A DNA stretch of 64,000 nucleotides from Nocardia sp. alder85J (GCF_020176955.2 NZ_JAIUCZ020000014.1:186001-250000); one strand, 5' to 3'; shown: positions 38,379 to 48,858, counted from the first letter of the stretch. Notes: generated from the letters alone by a model not told the origin. Made by a program: numbers and translations.

Positions 38379-38525
38379 TCAGACATATGTGTAACGGATT
38401 GGTCGTATGCGTGCGGCGATACCGTTGCTGCCGAATGCATTTCCCGTGCTCCCCCAGGTGAGTGCGGCACCGGTTGCGGTGCCGGCGGCGGCAGCGAGAA
38501 AGCCTCGGCGAGTGAATGCGGACAC
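38379..38525 (-). pseudogene. Cholesterol oxidase paralogue reduced to its Tat signal peptide
   Basis: From GTG 38525 (GGAGG upstream) the frame reads VSAFTRRGFLAAAAGTATG…, then GNAFGSNGIAARIRPI and a stop at 38379: 48 residues. It closely matches the first 40-45 residues of the intact enzyme at 54124-55719, including the twin-arginine motif, after which homology ends. The FAD-binding and catalytic parts are missing. With its ribosome-binding site intact it may still make an exported peptide. The 38074-38378 gap shows no other gene. Confidence 0.8.
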
Positions 38526-39570
38526 GAATAACCTCCAGATGACGGGCGAAGCACGCGGGGACAGGTAATACGGCACGCACCGACCCCGGTGACAGGGCCT
38601 CACACTGCTGTCACCGGGGACCGGTGTGATGAGCGGAGCGGGGGCGTTACTTCCACTCCGGGACGGCACCGCGACTGAGGGTTTCGCGACGCCGCGATCT
38701 GCACGGCGCAGCCGTACCGGATTGCGTGATGTACCGGCTGGTGACCGCGCCGTGCCTTGCGCTGCGGTTTCCGGCGTCAACGGAACGCAGCTGCCGAGCA
38801 AATCAGTGACAGTATTTTCCGTCCCGAGTCAGCGGCGCCTCACGGCGCCGGAGGGAATACCGGTGCCGCCCGCTGCCACCGGGACGATGTATCCTCCTTC
38901 CCTCTCCAGAAGAGCCCGGGCCTCGACCAACCTAGAAGAGGTCACTCAACTCTCGATTCTTGCCAGATGCGAAGCTATTTCATCATCAGATCCAGAAAAG
39001 GAGGAACTTATTGTCCGATTCCAGCCAGTCGGTGTTCGTGCCGCCGTGCCCCGGTGTCCACGCTGCGAAACGACACGGCCGCCGACGTCCGCAGATCACG
39101 CGGCCCGTTTGCCCCGAAGGCAATAGAGTCGCCTTTTTGGAGGGCTGCCGTCCTCTGAAATAGGCCGGCGGTCAGGCGTGCGCGGTGTCGTCGCGGATCT
39201 CGTCGCAGGCACATCGTGCATCGCGGGTGCCCTCACCGAAGACTGCCGACCGCGTCCGGCATCCGGATCGACGGCGAGCAACGTTGCTACGGTTCGTTTC
39301 CCATACGCATCCCCCGGTTACGGCCACGGGTTGACCGTCGTTAGTTGCCTCAGCCGCGGGTCGGCACCGACCCGCCACACCACAGCGCTTCCCGGCGGCG
39401 ACTCACCGTGACAGGACCGGCGATGCCGAGCACAACCACCCATGGCGGGAACACGCCACGGCGGCGGGCCCCCGAACACACCCGTCGCCGCACCTCAGCG
39501 GCTGCCGTTGCCACGGGCGGCGTGGTGTTCCCGCACTTGTCCTTGACAGCGACGAGCATACTGGGCACAG
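38526..39570. other. Upstream region of the truncated oxidase
   Basis: About 1 kb without a gene. 38880-39025 is the shared leader (copy A). From 39120 to 39540 I see nothing I can support. Confidence 0.5.
38880..39025 (-). repeat. Shared leader, copy A
   Basis: On the minus strand: GGAATCGGACAATAAGTTCC, about 100 bp later GAGAGGGAAGGAGGATACAT, then GGTGGCAG and GGCGCCGTGAG. The counterpart upstream of the intact cholesterol oxidase (56105-56242) has the same blocks in the same order. AAGGAGGA would be a strong ribosome-binding site for a leader peptide. Confidence 0.6.
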
Positions 39571-39600
39571 TGACTGTTCACTTACTTATTGACGTCGGAA
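39543..39600 (+). promoter_or_regulatory. CACTTACTT box, copy upstream of the hydrolase gene
   Basis: TTGACA at 39543 and GTTCACTTACTTATTGACGT at 39576-39595, followed by CGG. The same string with one or two changes is at 58250-58270. Compare also 43377-43399 and, inverted, 61459-61483. Confidence 0.55.
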
Positions 39601-39900
39601 TCTGCCGCTGACCGGTGAGGGCCGTCACAGCTGGCAACCGGCCGAGCAGTCTCGTCGTGCCGTACCGGAACCATCGCTGTCGGCGACTCGCACCGTCGAA
39701 TTCAGCGCTACCAGTCTCATCCGGCCTACCGATGGCTCCGTTGCTCACCCTTCCCGCGCTCGCAGGCACCGACCGCCGGGTGGGACCGCCGGGGCTGCCG
39801 ACGTCCCCGGTCCAGGGCCTGGGTGCGACACGTTCGGCCGACTCGACTACTGCCACTGTCCTTGAATACGAATTGATTCGTGCTCCCAGATGGGAATGTC

Positions 39901-40758
39901 ATGCACCCCTCCGCTCCGCGCCCGATCGGGCCCCGGCGCGTCTGCTTCGACTGGCAGCAGACGCCGACGTCCTGGATTCCTGGTGAGCCGACCGCGGCGC
40001 ACGTCACCAACGCCCTGCATCTGCTGCTGCCCTCGGGCGAGCGGTGGTTCATCGACGTGTTCCGCGAAGCACTGCCACTGGTGCGCGACGAGGGACTGCG
40101 GACACGGATGAAAGGGTTCATGGGACAGGAGGCAACACACAGTGTCCAGCACGCGGGCGTGGTGGACCATCTGGCACGAGCCGGGCTCGACGCCCGGCCG
40201 TTCGCCGAACGACTGGACAGAGTGTTCGCCGGTCGGCTGGGGCGTCGGAGCCCTGCCGCGGTGCCGCGCTCGGAGTGGCTGCGAACCCGGCTGGCCGTCA
40301 TCGCCGCGATCGAGCACTACACGGCAGTGCTCGGTGACTGGATCCTGCGCGCGGACACCTTCGAACACGCCGGGGCCGACCCCACCATGCTCGAGCTGCT
40401 GCGCTGGCACGGCGCCGAGGAAGTCGAACATCGCGCGGTCGCCTACGACGTCTTCGCGTACCTCGGCGGCCGCGGCCCGGTGCGCTACGCCCGCCGCCTC
40501 GCCGGCTTCGCCGTCGCCACGGCACTGCTGCTGTGGTTCTGGTTCTGGGGCGCCGCCTACCTCATGGCCACGGACCCTCAGCGACCCGGCGGGAAATACA
40601 AGCTGTCCGAACACAATCGAGCGATCCGGAATGGGCTGCTGCCGAGCTGGCGGCTGATCGGCACTGCGATCGGACACTACCTGCGACCAGGCTTCCACCC
40701 CGACCAGGAGAGTTCAGCGGAACCAGCCCACGCATATCTGTCCGGCCGCTGGCAGTGA
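39901..40758 (+). CDS. Predicted metal-dependent hydrolase (PF10118/COG3687 type)
   Basis: A 285-residue protein with a four-helix, diiron-like plan: PSGERWFIDVFREALPLV, GFMGQEATHSVQHAGVVDHL (Glu and His ligands), ARLAVIAAIEHYTAVLGDW-like helix with Glu-His, and ELLRWHGAEEVEHRAVAYDV with a further EExxH. The C-terminal third has a hydrophobic helix (ATALLLWFWFWGAAYLM), so it may sit at the membrane. ATG 39901 is preferred over GTG 39880; neither has a strong ribosome-binding site. The family's reaction is not established. It precedes the PAS/GAF-like gene by 88 bp, and may be co-transcribed with it. Confidence 0.82.
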   Translation: MHPSAPRPIGPRRVCFDWQQTPTSWIPGEPTAAHVTNALHLLLPSGERWFIDVFREALPLVRDEGLRTRMKGFMGQEATHSVQHAGVVDHLARAGLDARPFAERLDRVFAGRLGRRSPAAVPRSEWLRTRLAVIAAIEHYTAVLGDWILRADTFEHAGADPTMLELLRWHGAEEVEHRAVAYDVFAYLGGRGPVRYARRLAGFAVATALLLWFWFWGAAYLMATDPQRPGGKYKLSEHNRAIRNGLLPSWRLIGTAIGHYLRPGFHPDQESSAEPAHAYLSGRWQ

Positions 40759-40846
40759 ACGGGCCCGGCAGGGCGGCCGGGGGTCGGTAGAAAACACCTG
40801 TCCCGCAGGCTATCTCACAGTATCGAGTGACCGGACGGAGCCACCC

Positions 40847-41833
40847 GTGCCGTGGTACATCATCGAAGATCTCGCCGGCGGGAGCACACCGGCAACCATC
40901 GTGTCCGTCGGCGACCACCGCCGCTCCCGGGTGCCGGCCACGACACTGGACCGCTACGAAGGCGTCGACCCGGCCGGCTACCTCGACCGGATCCGGCAGC
41001 ACGGCGCGACCGTCAGTGAGCTCGTCACCGGGCACTACGGGCCCCGATACCTCGAAGGCATACCGGTCATCGGCCCCGAGGAGGACGTGTACGGCATCCA
41101 GTTCTGGCTCGGCGATCCGAACGAACCACCGGCTCCACCGTGCGCGGTGGCCGGAATCGACTGGGCCTCCGACATTCGACTGATCGTACTGTCGGCCGAA
41201 GCCTGGTCGATGGCATCCGAGACCACCGAAGCTCGTCGAAGTATGTTGTCGCCGGAGGACTGTCTGCGCCGAATAGTGCAATTCGACAACGCCGCCGATC
41301 TGGCGAAACTGGCTACCGATTGCCACGGTCCCGACGAATTCGCCGGGACCGCCACGGTTCTGCACGACCGCGGCAGTCTGATGAACTGGCACATCGTCGC
41401 GAAGAGACGAACGGGCGAACACCCCGGGGATGTCCGCGGTCTGGTCATCGACATCAGCCGCACGGAACCGGCCACGACACCACCGCCCTGGCGATACCCT
41501 GCGCCTCCTCCGAGCACACTCACCGCGTCAGCCCTGCTGGCTTTCTCCTCGACCTTCGGTGTCCCCGTGATCGCAGGGTGGATCGGCGGCAGACCCGCCT
41601 GGATCGGGCACACCGCCCCTGGCGATCCCGAATTGTTCCATCTCGACGACTGGGCACCCCTGCAAGCGGCCGCCCGGTCACTGCGCGACCCGGACGCCGA
41701 GACCACCATACCGGTGCGCGTACACGCGGCGACCGGATACCGATGGCATCGGGCCACCGCCGCCATCCGGCGTCACCCCGGTCGTGTCGGAGACTGCCTG
41801 CACGTCATCCGCATCACCGGTGGACAGCGGTGA
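40847..41833 (+). CDS. PAS/GAF-like sensory protein (DUF5593-type), intact copy
   Basis: A 328-residue protein in two parts. The N-terminal sensor-like domain opens with WYIIEDLAGGSTPATIVSVG and contains PVIGPEEDVYGIQFWLGDP, a phrase typical of actinobacterial GAF-like proteins. The second part starts at about residue 132 (MLSPEDCLRRIVQFDN) and ends with GWIGGRPAWIGHTAPGDPEL and FHLDDW. No output domain is visible, so it may sense a ligand and act on a partner. GTG 40847 is the start. A frameshifted copy lies at 58406-59160. The family name is from memory and moderately sure. Confidence 0.75.
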   Translation: MPWYIIEDLAGGSTPATIVSVGDHRRSRVPATTLDRYEGVDPAGYLDRIRQHGATVSELVTGHYGPRYLEGIPVIGPEEDVYGIQFWLGDPNEPPAPPCAVAGIDWASDIRLIVLSAEAWSMASETTEARRSMLSPEDCLRRIVQFDNAADLAKLATDCHGPDEFAGTATVLHDRGSLMNWHIVAKRRTGEHPGDVRGLVIDISRTEPATTPPPWRYPAPPPSTLTASALLAFSSTFGVPVIAGWIGGRPAWIGHTAPGDPELFHLDDWAPLQAAARSLRDPDAETTIPVRVHAATGYRWHRATAAIRRHPGRVGDCLHVIRITGGQR

Positions 41834-42239
41834 ACCGGCGACCGGCACCGAGTGCACGAAAGTCCAGACCGCAACCACAGTATCGCCGACCCGGCCGCAT
41901 GCACGGCCCCGAGCACGGCGGCCGCCTGTACGAACACCAGCACCACCACCTGCCCGATCGCCGCGCGGGACGGCGGCGGACGGATCGAACAGATCGGTCA
42001 CCCAGGATCCTCATGGGACCGCGGCCGCAGGCAGTCGGGCTGCGGCGCGAGCCGGCCGACCCTGCCTCGCCACATCGCATCCAGGACCGCCGAGCGGGCA
42101 TTCTCATCCCAGTCTTCAGTATTTAACTATTGCGCAAATAGTAGATCAGGCCGCAGGCCCGCCCTGCCGGCCTTCGCATCGCGGCAGGTGCGCGATGCAC
42201 TGAACACCGTCGACAGCCGACCGGCAGTTCATCACAGGG
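41834..42239. other. Gap with an AT-rich palindrome before the SulP remnant
   Basis: No gene I can support. The only marked feature is ACTATTGCGCAAATAGT at 42126-42142, nearly palindromic around GCGC, in an AT-rich dip. It looks like an operator without an obvious gene to control, since the SulP copy after it has lost its 5' end. Confidence 0.45.
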
Positions 42240-43150
42240 CCCAGCCGGAGGGGAAGCTGGTGGTGGTGACCATGCTCGTTGGCGGCCGGTTCGAGCCCCG
42301 GCTGGCGTTCGCGCTGCTCACCGTGGCCACCGCGACGCCGGTGACACAGCTGGCACATCTGCGGCTGCCCCTCGAAGGGGCGTTGCACTCCGGATTGCCC
42401 GCACCCGCACCGAGTTTCCTGCACCCCGATCAGTTGGGCTCCCGCGCCGCACCCGCACAGGCGGGCGCAGCACCGGCCGCACTGGAGTCACTGTTGTCGG
42501 CCACCGCCGCCATGCCCATCGGCAGCCACCACGACCCGAACCGGGAACTGCTCGGCCAGGGCCTGACCAACATCGCCGCACCGCGGTTCGGACGGGTACC
42601 GGCCACCGGCGCCATCGCCCGCACCGCGGTCGACGTACGCTCCGGAGCCCGCACCCGCCTGGCCACCCTCACCCACGTCGCAGTCCTCGCCGCGATCATC
42701 TGCCTGGCTGCACCACTGGTGGCGAGGATCCCTGTCGCCGCGCTGGCCGGGGTGCTGCTGGCGCTGCACGCTCCCGCCACCGAGGCACGGCTGCACCGCA
42801 TCCCCTCTCGACGACACCGGACGCCACCGAGGCGGGACACCGAATATTTCGAGGACAGTGCCCGCTCGGCCGACGAACAGGCCCTGCCGCCTCAGCGCAT
42901 CGTCACCTACCGCCTCGACGGACCCCCTGTTCTTCGCCGCCACCCACCGGTTCCTGCTCGAACTGGCCGGCATCCACGTCGTCGTCCTGCGCATGCCACA
43001 CCTCACCACCCGGCTACCAGCGGCGCCTCGCCACACTCGCAGCCCTACCGACCGGCGGCAATGCGAACCTGTTCGACCGGATACCCGACGCCATCACCGA
43101 TGCCCGCCACCGGATCCGGCTCGCCACGGAAGTACCCCACCGACGAGCGA
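42240..43150 (+). pseudogene. SulP transporter, truncated and internally deleted copy
   Basis: A decayed paralogue of 62008-63684. Matching blocks, in order: GGRFEPRLAFALLTVA, PSFLHPDQLG, AALESLLSATAA, a DPNRELLGQGLTNIAAP block, VPATGAIARTAVDVRSGART, AAPLVARIPVAALAGVLLA. The text then jumps across a deletion to EARLHRIPSRRH and, frameshifted, the STAS part (RIVTYRLDGP, then HRFLLELAGI in another frame). The N-terminal ~190 residues and about 55 residues after GVLLA are missing. Confidence 0.85.
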
Positions 43151-43357
43151 ATCAACGGCACCCTATGTGCCGCAACAAATCTACGGATCTGCGGCAGCGG
43201 TCGCTCCCGGAGACGACCGGCTCGCCCCTGCCCGCGGCGGATCCTCATTCCGATCCCCGCACCCCGGGCGGGCCCGACCTCCGGTCGTGGTGGATCGGGC
43301 CCGCCATGACGGCCTCCACCCGCCTTGGCGGCTATGCGCCACAATTCGATCTTCCGA

Positions 43358-43399
43358 TTGACAGTACCGAACCGTGTTAGTAAATATACACTTACTTAG
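43358..43399 (+). promoter_or_regulatory. Promoter with overlapping TTAGTAA..CACTTACTT box
   Basis: TTGACA at 43358-43363, 17 bp, then TAAATA at 43381-43386: a near-consensus sigma-70-type promoter. TTAGTAAATATACACTTACT at 43377-43396, then TAG, overlaps the -10 and is partly palindromic. This should drive the PucR-type gene. The rest of 43151-43618 shows nothing else. Confidence 0.7.
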
Positions 43400-43618
43400 C
43401 GGCGCGGACGTCTCCCGCTGCCCGCTGAGGCCCGCGTGACGACATGCCGATGGGAGTTCACCCCGTATCGGCGTCTGGCTGCGCGTTAGGTGCCACAGCG
43501 TCGAATACTCGTCGACGAGTACCCTCACCGCTGACCACAGCGCACCGTTGTCGATCTGTCTTCTGCATCACTTTTTCCGCGGATCCCGCGGATCCACCGC
43601 TTGTCAGGACAGCCTCCT

Positions 43619-44863
43619 ATGCGCACGGCAACAGCGAGCCACCCGTCACACCGCATGGCGGATGGCCTTTTCACCCGAAGGTTGTATTCGAGCGCTCGCG
43701 CGCAGGTATCCCGGTTGTGCTGGGAATTCGTCACGTCGGCCGGAGATAGTGCACCGGACCGGTGCGCCGATCGGGTTCACGATGCCGCACAACAATGGTC
43801 CGCCGAAGGGCTGCCCTATCGGAAAGCGCACATGGCGATACACGAAGCCCTGCGCGAGACCCTCGACCACCTCGGCAAGCAGCCCACCTCGGCCCTACCC
43901 CGGCAACTGCGCATGGTCCTCGACATCTCGCCGCGGCTGTCCCGATCCGTGCTGCGCGCCTATCACCCGGCCCGGCTCGACTACTACTCGTCGCCACCGG
44001 CGCCGGGACGAGCGCGGGCTGTCGCGTTGTTCGACAACAGTGCACCCCGGCCACGTGGCACCGGGACTGCCGCCTACGACATCGTTGCCCTCCGTGTCGA
44101 GCCGGGGGGCGACTCGGTCGCGACCGGATCACCGATGCAGCGGTTCCTGCGCCAACTGCGAACGCATCGTGACACTGTGCTGCCGATTGTCGCCGAATCG
44201 ACCGGCACATTGCTGATCCCCGCCACGCGAACAACGTGCGAACTGGACGAGGTACTGCGCGTGTGTTGCACCGAGGCGTCACTCGCCGTGACCGCGGCGA
44301 CTGTGCACGCTCGCCGCCCCGAACTCCGATCCGCGCGCGAACACGCTCATCAACTTCTCGACCTCGTCGAGCAACTCGGCTGCGGACCCGGACTGTACCG
44401 TTTCTCCGATCTCGCATTCGAGTACCAGATCACCCGTCCAGGACCCGCCCGCGATCGGCTGGCCGCGATTCTCGATCCACTCGACACCCATCCGGGCCTG
44501 CTGACCGTCGTGGCCCACCACATTCGCACCGGTGGTGTGCAGATCCGCACCGCGCAATTACTGGGAATACACCCCATGACGCTGGCGAACCGTCTACGGC
44601 AGATACGGGAACTGACCGGACTCGACCCCACCGAACATTCCGCCCGCTGGCAGCTCCATGCCGCACTCATCGCCTATATCACACGGCCGACCACAAGAGA
44701 TCGGAACAACCTCTTGTCCCCGCACTCTGCACCATTGCGGGCAGTGCTCCAGTCCGGCTCGTCACCGCACTGCGACACCTTCGAACATCACGCTCCCCGC
44801 CCGGCTTCGAATTTGCCGAGTCACCGCAATACACCACCCCGACCCGGGGGTCAATGCCGTTAA
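43619..44863 (+). CDS. PucR-type (CdaR-like) transcriptional regulator, 3' end altered by IS4
   Basis: A protein of about 414 residues. The N-terminal half is helical (AHMAIHEALRETLDHL), and a GGDEF-like middle of the PucR/CdaR kind includes AAYDIVALRVEPGG. The C-terminal HTH reads LAAILDPLDTHPGLL, HHIRTGGVQIRTAQLLGIHP, MTLANRLRQIRELTGLD, which is the PucR C-terminal HTH. ATG 43619 follows AGGAC. The stop (44861-44863) lies inside the inverted repeat of the IS4 element, so the last residues are not native. A copy with an internal deletion is at 33990-34480. Confidence 0.8.
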   Translation: MRTATASHPSHRMADGLFTRRLYSSARAQVSRLCWEFVTSAGDSAPDRCADRVHDAAQQWSAEGLPYRKAHMAIHEALRETLDHLGKQPTSALPRQLRMVLDISPRLSRSVLRAYHPARLDYYSSPPAPGRARAVALFDNSAPRPRGTGTAAYDIVALRVEPGGDSVATGSPMQRFLRQLRTHRDTVLPIVAESTGTLLIPATRTTCELDEVLRVCCTEASLAVTAATVHARRPELRSAREHAHQLLDLVEQLGCGPGLYRFSDLAFEYQITRPGPARDRLAAILDPLDTHPGLLTVVAHHIRTGGVQIRTAQLLGIHPMTLANRLRQIRELTGLDPTEHSARWQLHAALIAYITRPTTRDRNNLLSPHSAPLRAVLQSGSSPHCDTFEHHAPRPASNLPSHRNTPPRPGGQCR

Positions 44864-46398
44864 CTTACGCGCTGGTGTAACCGGATTTCTGGTGGCTGGC
44901 TGTGGTTGATGTTCTTGTGCTTCAAGGTTTTTCGTTTGAATTTGTGTCTTCCGGCGCGTTTGAGGACGCGGGGGTAGCTGCGCTGTCGGCGGGGCGGGTT
45001 GGGGCGTTCGAGGATCTCGGCGGCAGCCGCGGTGAGGCCGGCGGTGAGCCGGTCAGGGGGAAAAACCCGCCTGCCCGGTGACATGTCGCCGGACAACGCG
45101 GAGAGAGCGGATGAACGACAACCGTAACGGGTCGGCGCCGGCGAGGTCGGCGGCGTGATGCATGAGTTCGCGGATGGCGTAGTGGGTTGTCAGCAGGCCC
45201 CAGATCTCCTGGCGCACCATCGCCGGGCTTTGCGAGCGCAGCAGCCGGTAGCTGCCGCGCTGGCGGGTTTCGATCTCGGCGAGACCGGTTTCGAACTCCC
45301 ACCGGCAGTGGTAGGCGGCGGCCAGCTCGCCCGCGGTGACCTCGACGGGGTCGAGCACGGTGGTGATCAGCCGGATCGGTCCCGGTTGGTCACTGTCACG
45401 GTTGGCGACCTCGTATTCGACTACCCGGACGGTGACGCCCTCGGGCACGGTGTCCAGGCTGCGGGCGCGGTGGCGGCGGATCCGCTGCCGCTCGACATCG
45501 GTCATCAACCGCGACAGATACGAGCCGTCCGGAAGCTGCTGCACGACATGCAGTTTCAGCCCCGACTGCACCCGCCACAGCAGATCCGCACCGGTCTCGG
45601 CGGCCTCGCGCCAGAACTCGTGGGAGTAGAATCCGCGATCGGCGATCACCAGCATCCCCGGTTCGAACGAGGCCGGCAGTCCGCGGGTGATCTCCCGCTC
45701 GTCGGTGGAGACCGCACCGATCCCGGCGTCGACGATCGCGTGGGTCGCGCATTCGGCCAGGCCGACGATCTTCACCTTCGGATACGGGTCTTCCAGGCTC
45801 TGATGGGTTTTCCCTCGCCCGAACACCTCCTCATTGCCCGGGGTGTCGGGGATGTCCATCTGCACACCATCCACAGCCATCACCCCGCCGGCCCGCCAGC
45901 CACGCACCCGGTGTCCCAGCACCGGCCAAAGGCACCGCGACCCGCCGATACAGCTCCCGCACCGGCTCCTCACCGAGGCGGGCGCGGGCCTTGCACAACG
46001 CCGGCGACGTCGGCACCTGCCAGCCGTCGTCCCACGACCGCAGAAACCGCAGCCCGTCAACGAGTTTCCGCATCACCTCCTCGTAGGCGTCGTCGAAGAA
46101 CAACGTCAACGCCAGCACGAAATACACCACCACCCGCGCCGGCAACAACCGCCGCCGCTTCTCCACCCGCCCGGTCCCGGCCAGCACCTCATCGACCAGA
46201 TCCGGACCCACCACCCGCGTCAGCACACCCAGCCCGACCCGATCGGTCAACCGGCCCGCCACTTCCACCTGCACCACGAACCGGCACCATACCCCGAAAC
46301 CGACTGCCACACAGCACATCTCACAACCAACCAACCCACCCAGCCCCCAGCTACCATCGCCAACCTGGGCAAACAGCCAAAGTTAACGGCATTGACCC
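44848..46398 (-). mobile_element. IS4-family insertion sequence, inactivated
   Basis: Inverted repeats GGGTCAATGCCGTTAACTT at 44848-44866 and its complement at 46380-46398, 1551 bp apart. It carries a frameshifted transposase on the minus strand. It separates the PucR-type gene from the OmpR regulator, whose stop lies only 5 bp beyond the right end. Confidence 0.85.
44860..46334 (-). pseudogene. IS4-family transposase with two frameshifts
   Basis: The N-terminal part (LTDRVGLGVLTRVVGPDLVD, then LPARVVVYFVLALTLFFDDA) is in one frame to about 45915. The catalytic part begins at GVMAVDGVQMDIPDTPGNEE and continues through IGAVSTDEREITRGL, LVIADRGFYSHEFWREA and YHCRWEFETGLAEIETRQRG, with the YREK-like Glu region. 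The last piece (RQRSYPRVLKRAGRHKFKRK) is in a third frame. The shifts are near 45915 and 45070. Confidence 0.85.
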
Positions 46399-46403
46399 GG
46401 GGG

Positions 46404-47153
46404 TCACCGGGTTTCACCGGGCGAGCGCAATACATAGCCGACACCACGCACAGTGTGTATCAATGGCGATCCGTATTTGTCGATCCTGCGCCGCAGCCGG
46501 CCGACAGAGTTATCGATCACATGCCCCCGGCAGCCATCGGGATCTCCCCATACGCGTTCCAGGATCTGCCGCCTGCTGACGACTTTCCCCGCGTTGACCA
46601 TGAGATAGCGCAGGAGCGCGAATTCGATTGCCGGTAACCACAGTTGATGCCCGGTACGGTGCACGGTATGGGCATCGATGTCCAGGACCAGGTCTGCGAA
46701 ACGCAGGCGACCGGGCTCATCGGTATACGCCGTACGCGCCCGGCGCAGGAGCATATGCAGCCGGGCGATCAGCTCCTCCAGGCTGAAAGGCTTACCGACA
46801 TAGTCGTCACCGCCGGCTGCGAGACCCGCCAGCCTGTCCTCGACCGCATCACGCGCGGACAGGAACAGCACCGGCTGGTCATAACCCGACTCGCGAAACC
46901 GCCGGGCGACGGAGTAGCCGTCGATATCCGGCAGCGTGACATCGAGTACCACCACATCCGGCGAATACGCCGATATCGCCGCGAGCGCAGAGGTGCCGTT
47001 CACCGCAGAACACACTTCCCATCCGGCAAATCGCAAGGCGGTACTGAGCAGTTCGACGAAATCACACTCATCGTCGACAATCAGAACCATCGGAGCAGGC
47101 ACCCCGACCGCACCTCGTACCATTCCGGATGCCGACACACGATCTCTGATCAT
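46404..47153 (-). CDS. OmpR-family response regulator (copy 1)
   Basis: A 249-residue two-component regulator. Receiver: acidic Asp27-Asp28 in VLIVDDE, phosphoacceptor Asp71 in VVLDVTLPDIDGY, Ser99 and Lys121 in GKPF. Winged helix at the C-terminus: LRFADLVLDIDAHTVHRTG, FALLRYLMVNAGKVVSRRQI, then VIDNSVGRLRRRIDKYG and VRGVGYVLRS. ATG 47153 has GGGAGGTG upstream; a longer frame starts within that site. No histidine kinase gene is adjacent, so it is an orphan here. Copy 2 is at 59321-60214 and only a 5' stub remains of a third at 22726-23056. Confidence 0.9.
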   Translation of the reverse strand: MIRDRVSASGMVRGAVGVPAPMVLIVDDECDFVELLSTALRFAGWEVCSAVNGTSALAAISAYSPDVVVLDVTLPDIDGYSVARRFRESGYDQPVLFLSARDAVEDRLAGLAAGGDDYVGKPFSLEELIARLHMLLRRARTAYTDEPGRLRFADLVLDIDAHTVHRTGHQLWLPAIEFALLRYLMVNAGKVVSRRQILERVWGDPDGCRGHVIDNSVGRLRRRIDKYGSPLIHTVRGVGYVLRSPGETR

Positions 47154-47488
47154 GCGGCCCACCTCCCGCAACACCACTCAACAACTCCGATACCGCTCAC
47201 CGCGCCCAGCAGATGGACACAGCCGGGCACGACGAGCGCAAACAAAAACAGTGACGCCGCCGGGACGAACTATTTCTCCGGGGGCATAATGACACAACTC
47301 CCGACGCCCCAATGCATCCGGGAATGATAGATAGCGCCTCGGCCGATCCCATATCGACTGCCGAGGCGTAGACTCATTGTATTGCTGCGATCAGCCGAAT
47401 TGCAATCATTCGAAGCCAATTTGGGGCCGGTGACAACCCCGCTCCTCCGAACAGCGACAGTGATCACACGCTCCGGAAACGAATGCCC
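47154..47488 (-). repeat. Response-regulator leader, matching 22726-23056
   Basis: About 330 bp closely similar to the inverted copy at 22726-23056. It contains the dyad element at 47376-47427 and an ATG-rich stretch near the gene. It ends where the IS701 element begins. Confidence 0.8.
47376..47427 (-). promoter_or_regulatory. Response-regulator upstream element, copy 2
   Basis: On the minus strand: CCAAATTGGCTTCGAATGAT, TGCAATTCGGCTGATCGCA, GCAATACAAT. Same layout as 22769-22817 and 60431-60482. Confidence 0.6.
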
Positions 47489-48858
47489 CTAGCACGACAG
47501 TTGTATTTCGTTGTTTTGTAATCGTTTCTGTTGGTGGCGGAGTTGTCGGGCGTGTGCTTGGTGGCGGCGGCGCCAGTGGCAGGTGGCGAGTGCGTGGGTG
47601 AGGGTGCGGGCGGGGTGGAGCACTATCGCCAGGAGACGGCGGATGTCGGCGACTGTGATTCGGCCCAGCCCGCGTGGGCTTTTGGGTCGGTGGCGGCGGT
47701 GACGGCGAGGAAGGCGTGGGCGAGCATGGCGAGGGTGATGTGCCGGTACCAGGGATGCCATTTGCGGACTTGGTAGTGGTCGAGGCCGCACTGGTCCTTG
47801 GCGGCCTGGAAGCACTCTTCGACCGCCCATCGGGCGCCGGCCACGGCCACGACCTGTTCCCGCTCGATGGTGGCGGGGTGGAAGCACAGGTAATAGGCGA
47901 TATCGGCAGGGTTGTCGAGGGATCGGCGGGCCAGCAGGGTTCTGGTGTATCCGGCGGGGAGGTCACCGAAATTGGGGAGGGTGGCCCAGGCCCAGTCGTA
48001 TTCGCGTTCGCCGCGTTCACCGAGTCCTGCCGAGACGCGGTGCCAGGCTTGTGCGGGTGCTCGGGCGACGAGGGTGTCGACGCGGCGGCGGCCGTCGAGG
48101 TCGGGCACGGTGTGCCGGACCGGCACCTCGAGGACGTAGGACAGGCGGCGGGTCTCGCAGAAGGCCCGGAACCGGCCGTCGCGGCCGTAGGCAGAGTCCG
48201 CGGCCACCCATCCTGCGGGCACTCCGGCGTCCAGGGTCCGGGCGATCATCATCTCCGCGAGCCTGGGCTTCGTCAGAAGACCTGTACTGCAACGTGTTTC
48301 GGGTATGCCTGCTTCGATACAGCGATCGCGGTCACCGATCCACGACTCGGGCAGGTAGAGCTCTCGGTCGATCAGCGCCCGGCCCGAGCGCCCGGCGTAG
48401 GCGAGGAACACCCCGAGCTGAGAATTCTCCACACGCCCGGCCGTCCCGGAGTACTGGCGTTGCACACCCGCGGACTTCACCCCCTTCTTCAAGAACCCGG
48501 TCTCGTCCGGAACCAGGACTCCATCAGGGCAGGCCAGCGCCTCGGCGACGTACGCCCGCAGGCAATCGCGCAACTCGTCGGCGTCCCACCGCGACCGATT
48601 CAAGAAATGTTGTAACCGGCCCGGATCCTCCTCTCCCGCAGCCTCGGACAACTGCCACGTATTCTTCCGCTCCACCGGCGCCAGCAACCCCGTCAGATAC
48701 GACCGCGCCCACCGCCGCGGCTCCGCCCGATAGAACACCCCCGCCACCCGCGCGAACACCTCATCGAAACTCACTCGCCACGCCGAAACATCCTCTGCGG
48801 CAACATCACCCAGCACGAGACGACAAGGTATCCCACCATCGGTCCGACTGCAAAACAA
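47489..48858 (-). pseudogene. IS701-family transposase, frameshifted near the C-terminus
   Basis: About 395 residues are open: GVFYRAEPRRWARSYLTGLL, ERKNTWQLSEAAGE, VLVPDETGFLKKGVKSAGVQ (first Asp), ADSAYGRDGRFRAFCE (second Asp) and ARWAVEECFQAAKDQCGLDH (Glu). Near 47665 the frame shifts by one. The natural end (RITVADIRRLLAIVLHPART, then a basic tail) is in the next frame and stops in the CTAG at the element's edge. As written, the protein ends early at SAVSWR. Whether it is active is unclear, since the catalytic residues precede the shift. Confidence 0.85.

Noticed and set aside
42126..42142. Near-palindrome around GCGC as a replication origin or att site
   Set aside because: Isolated, with no iterons, integrase or tRNA nearby; noted only as a possible operator.
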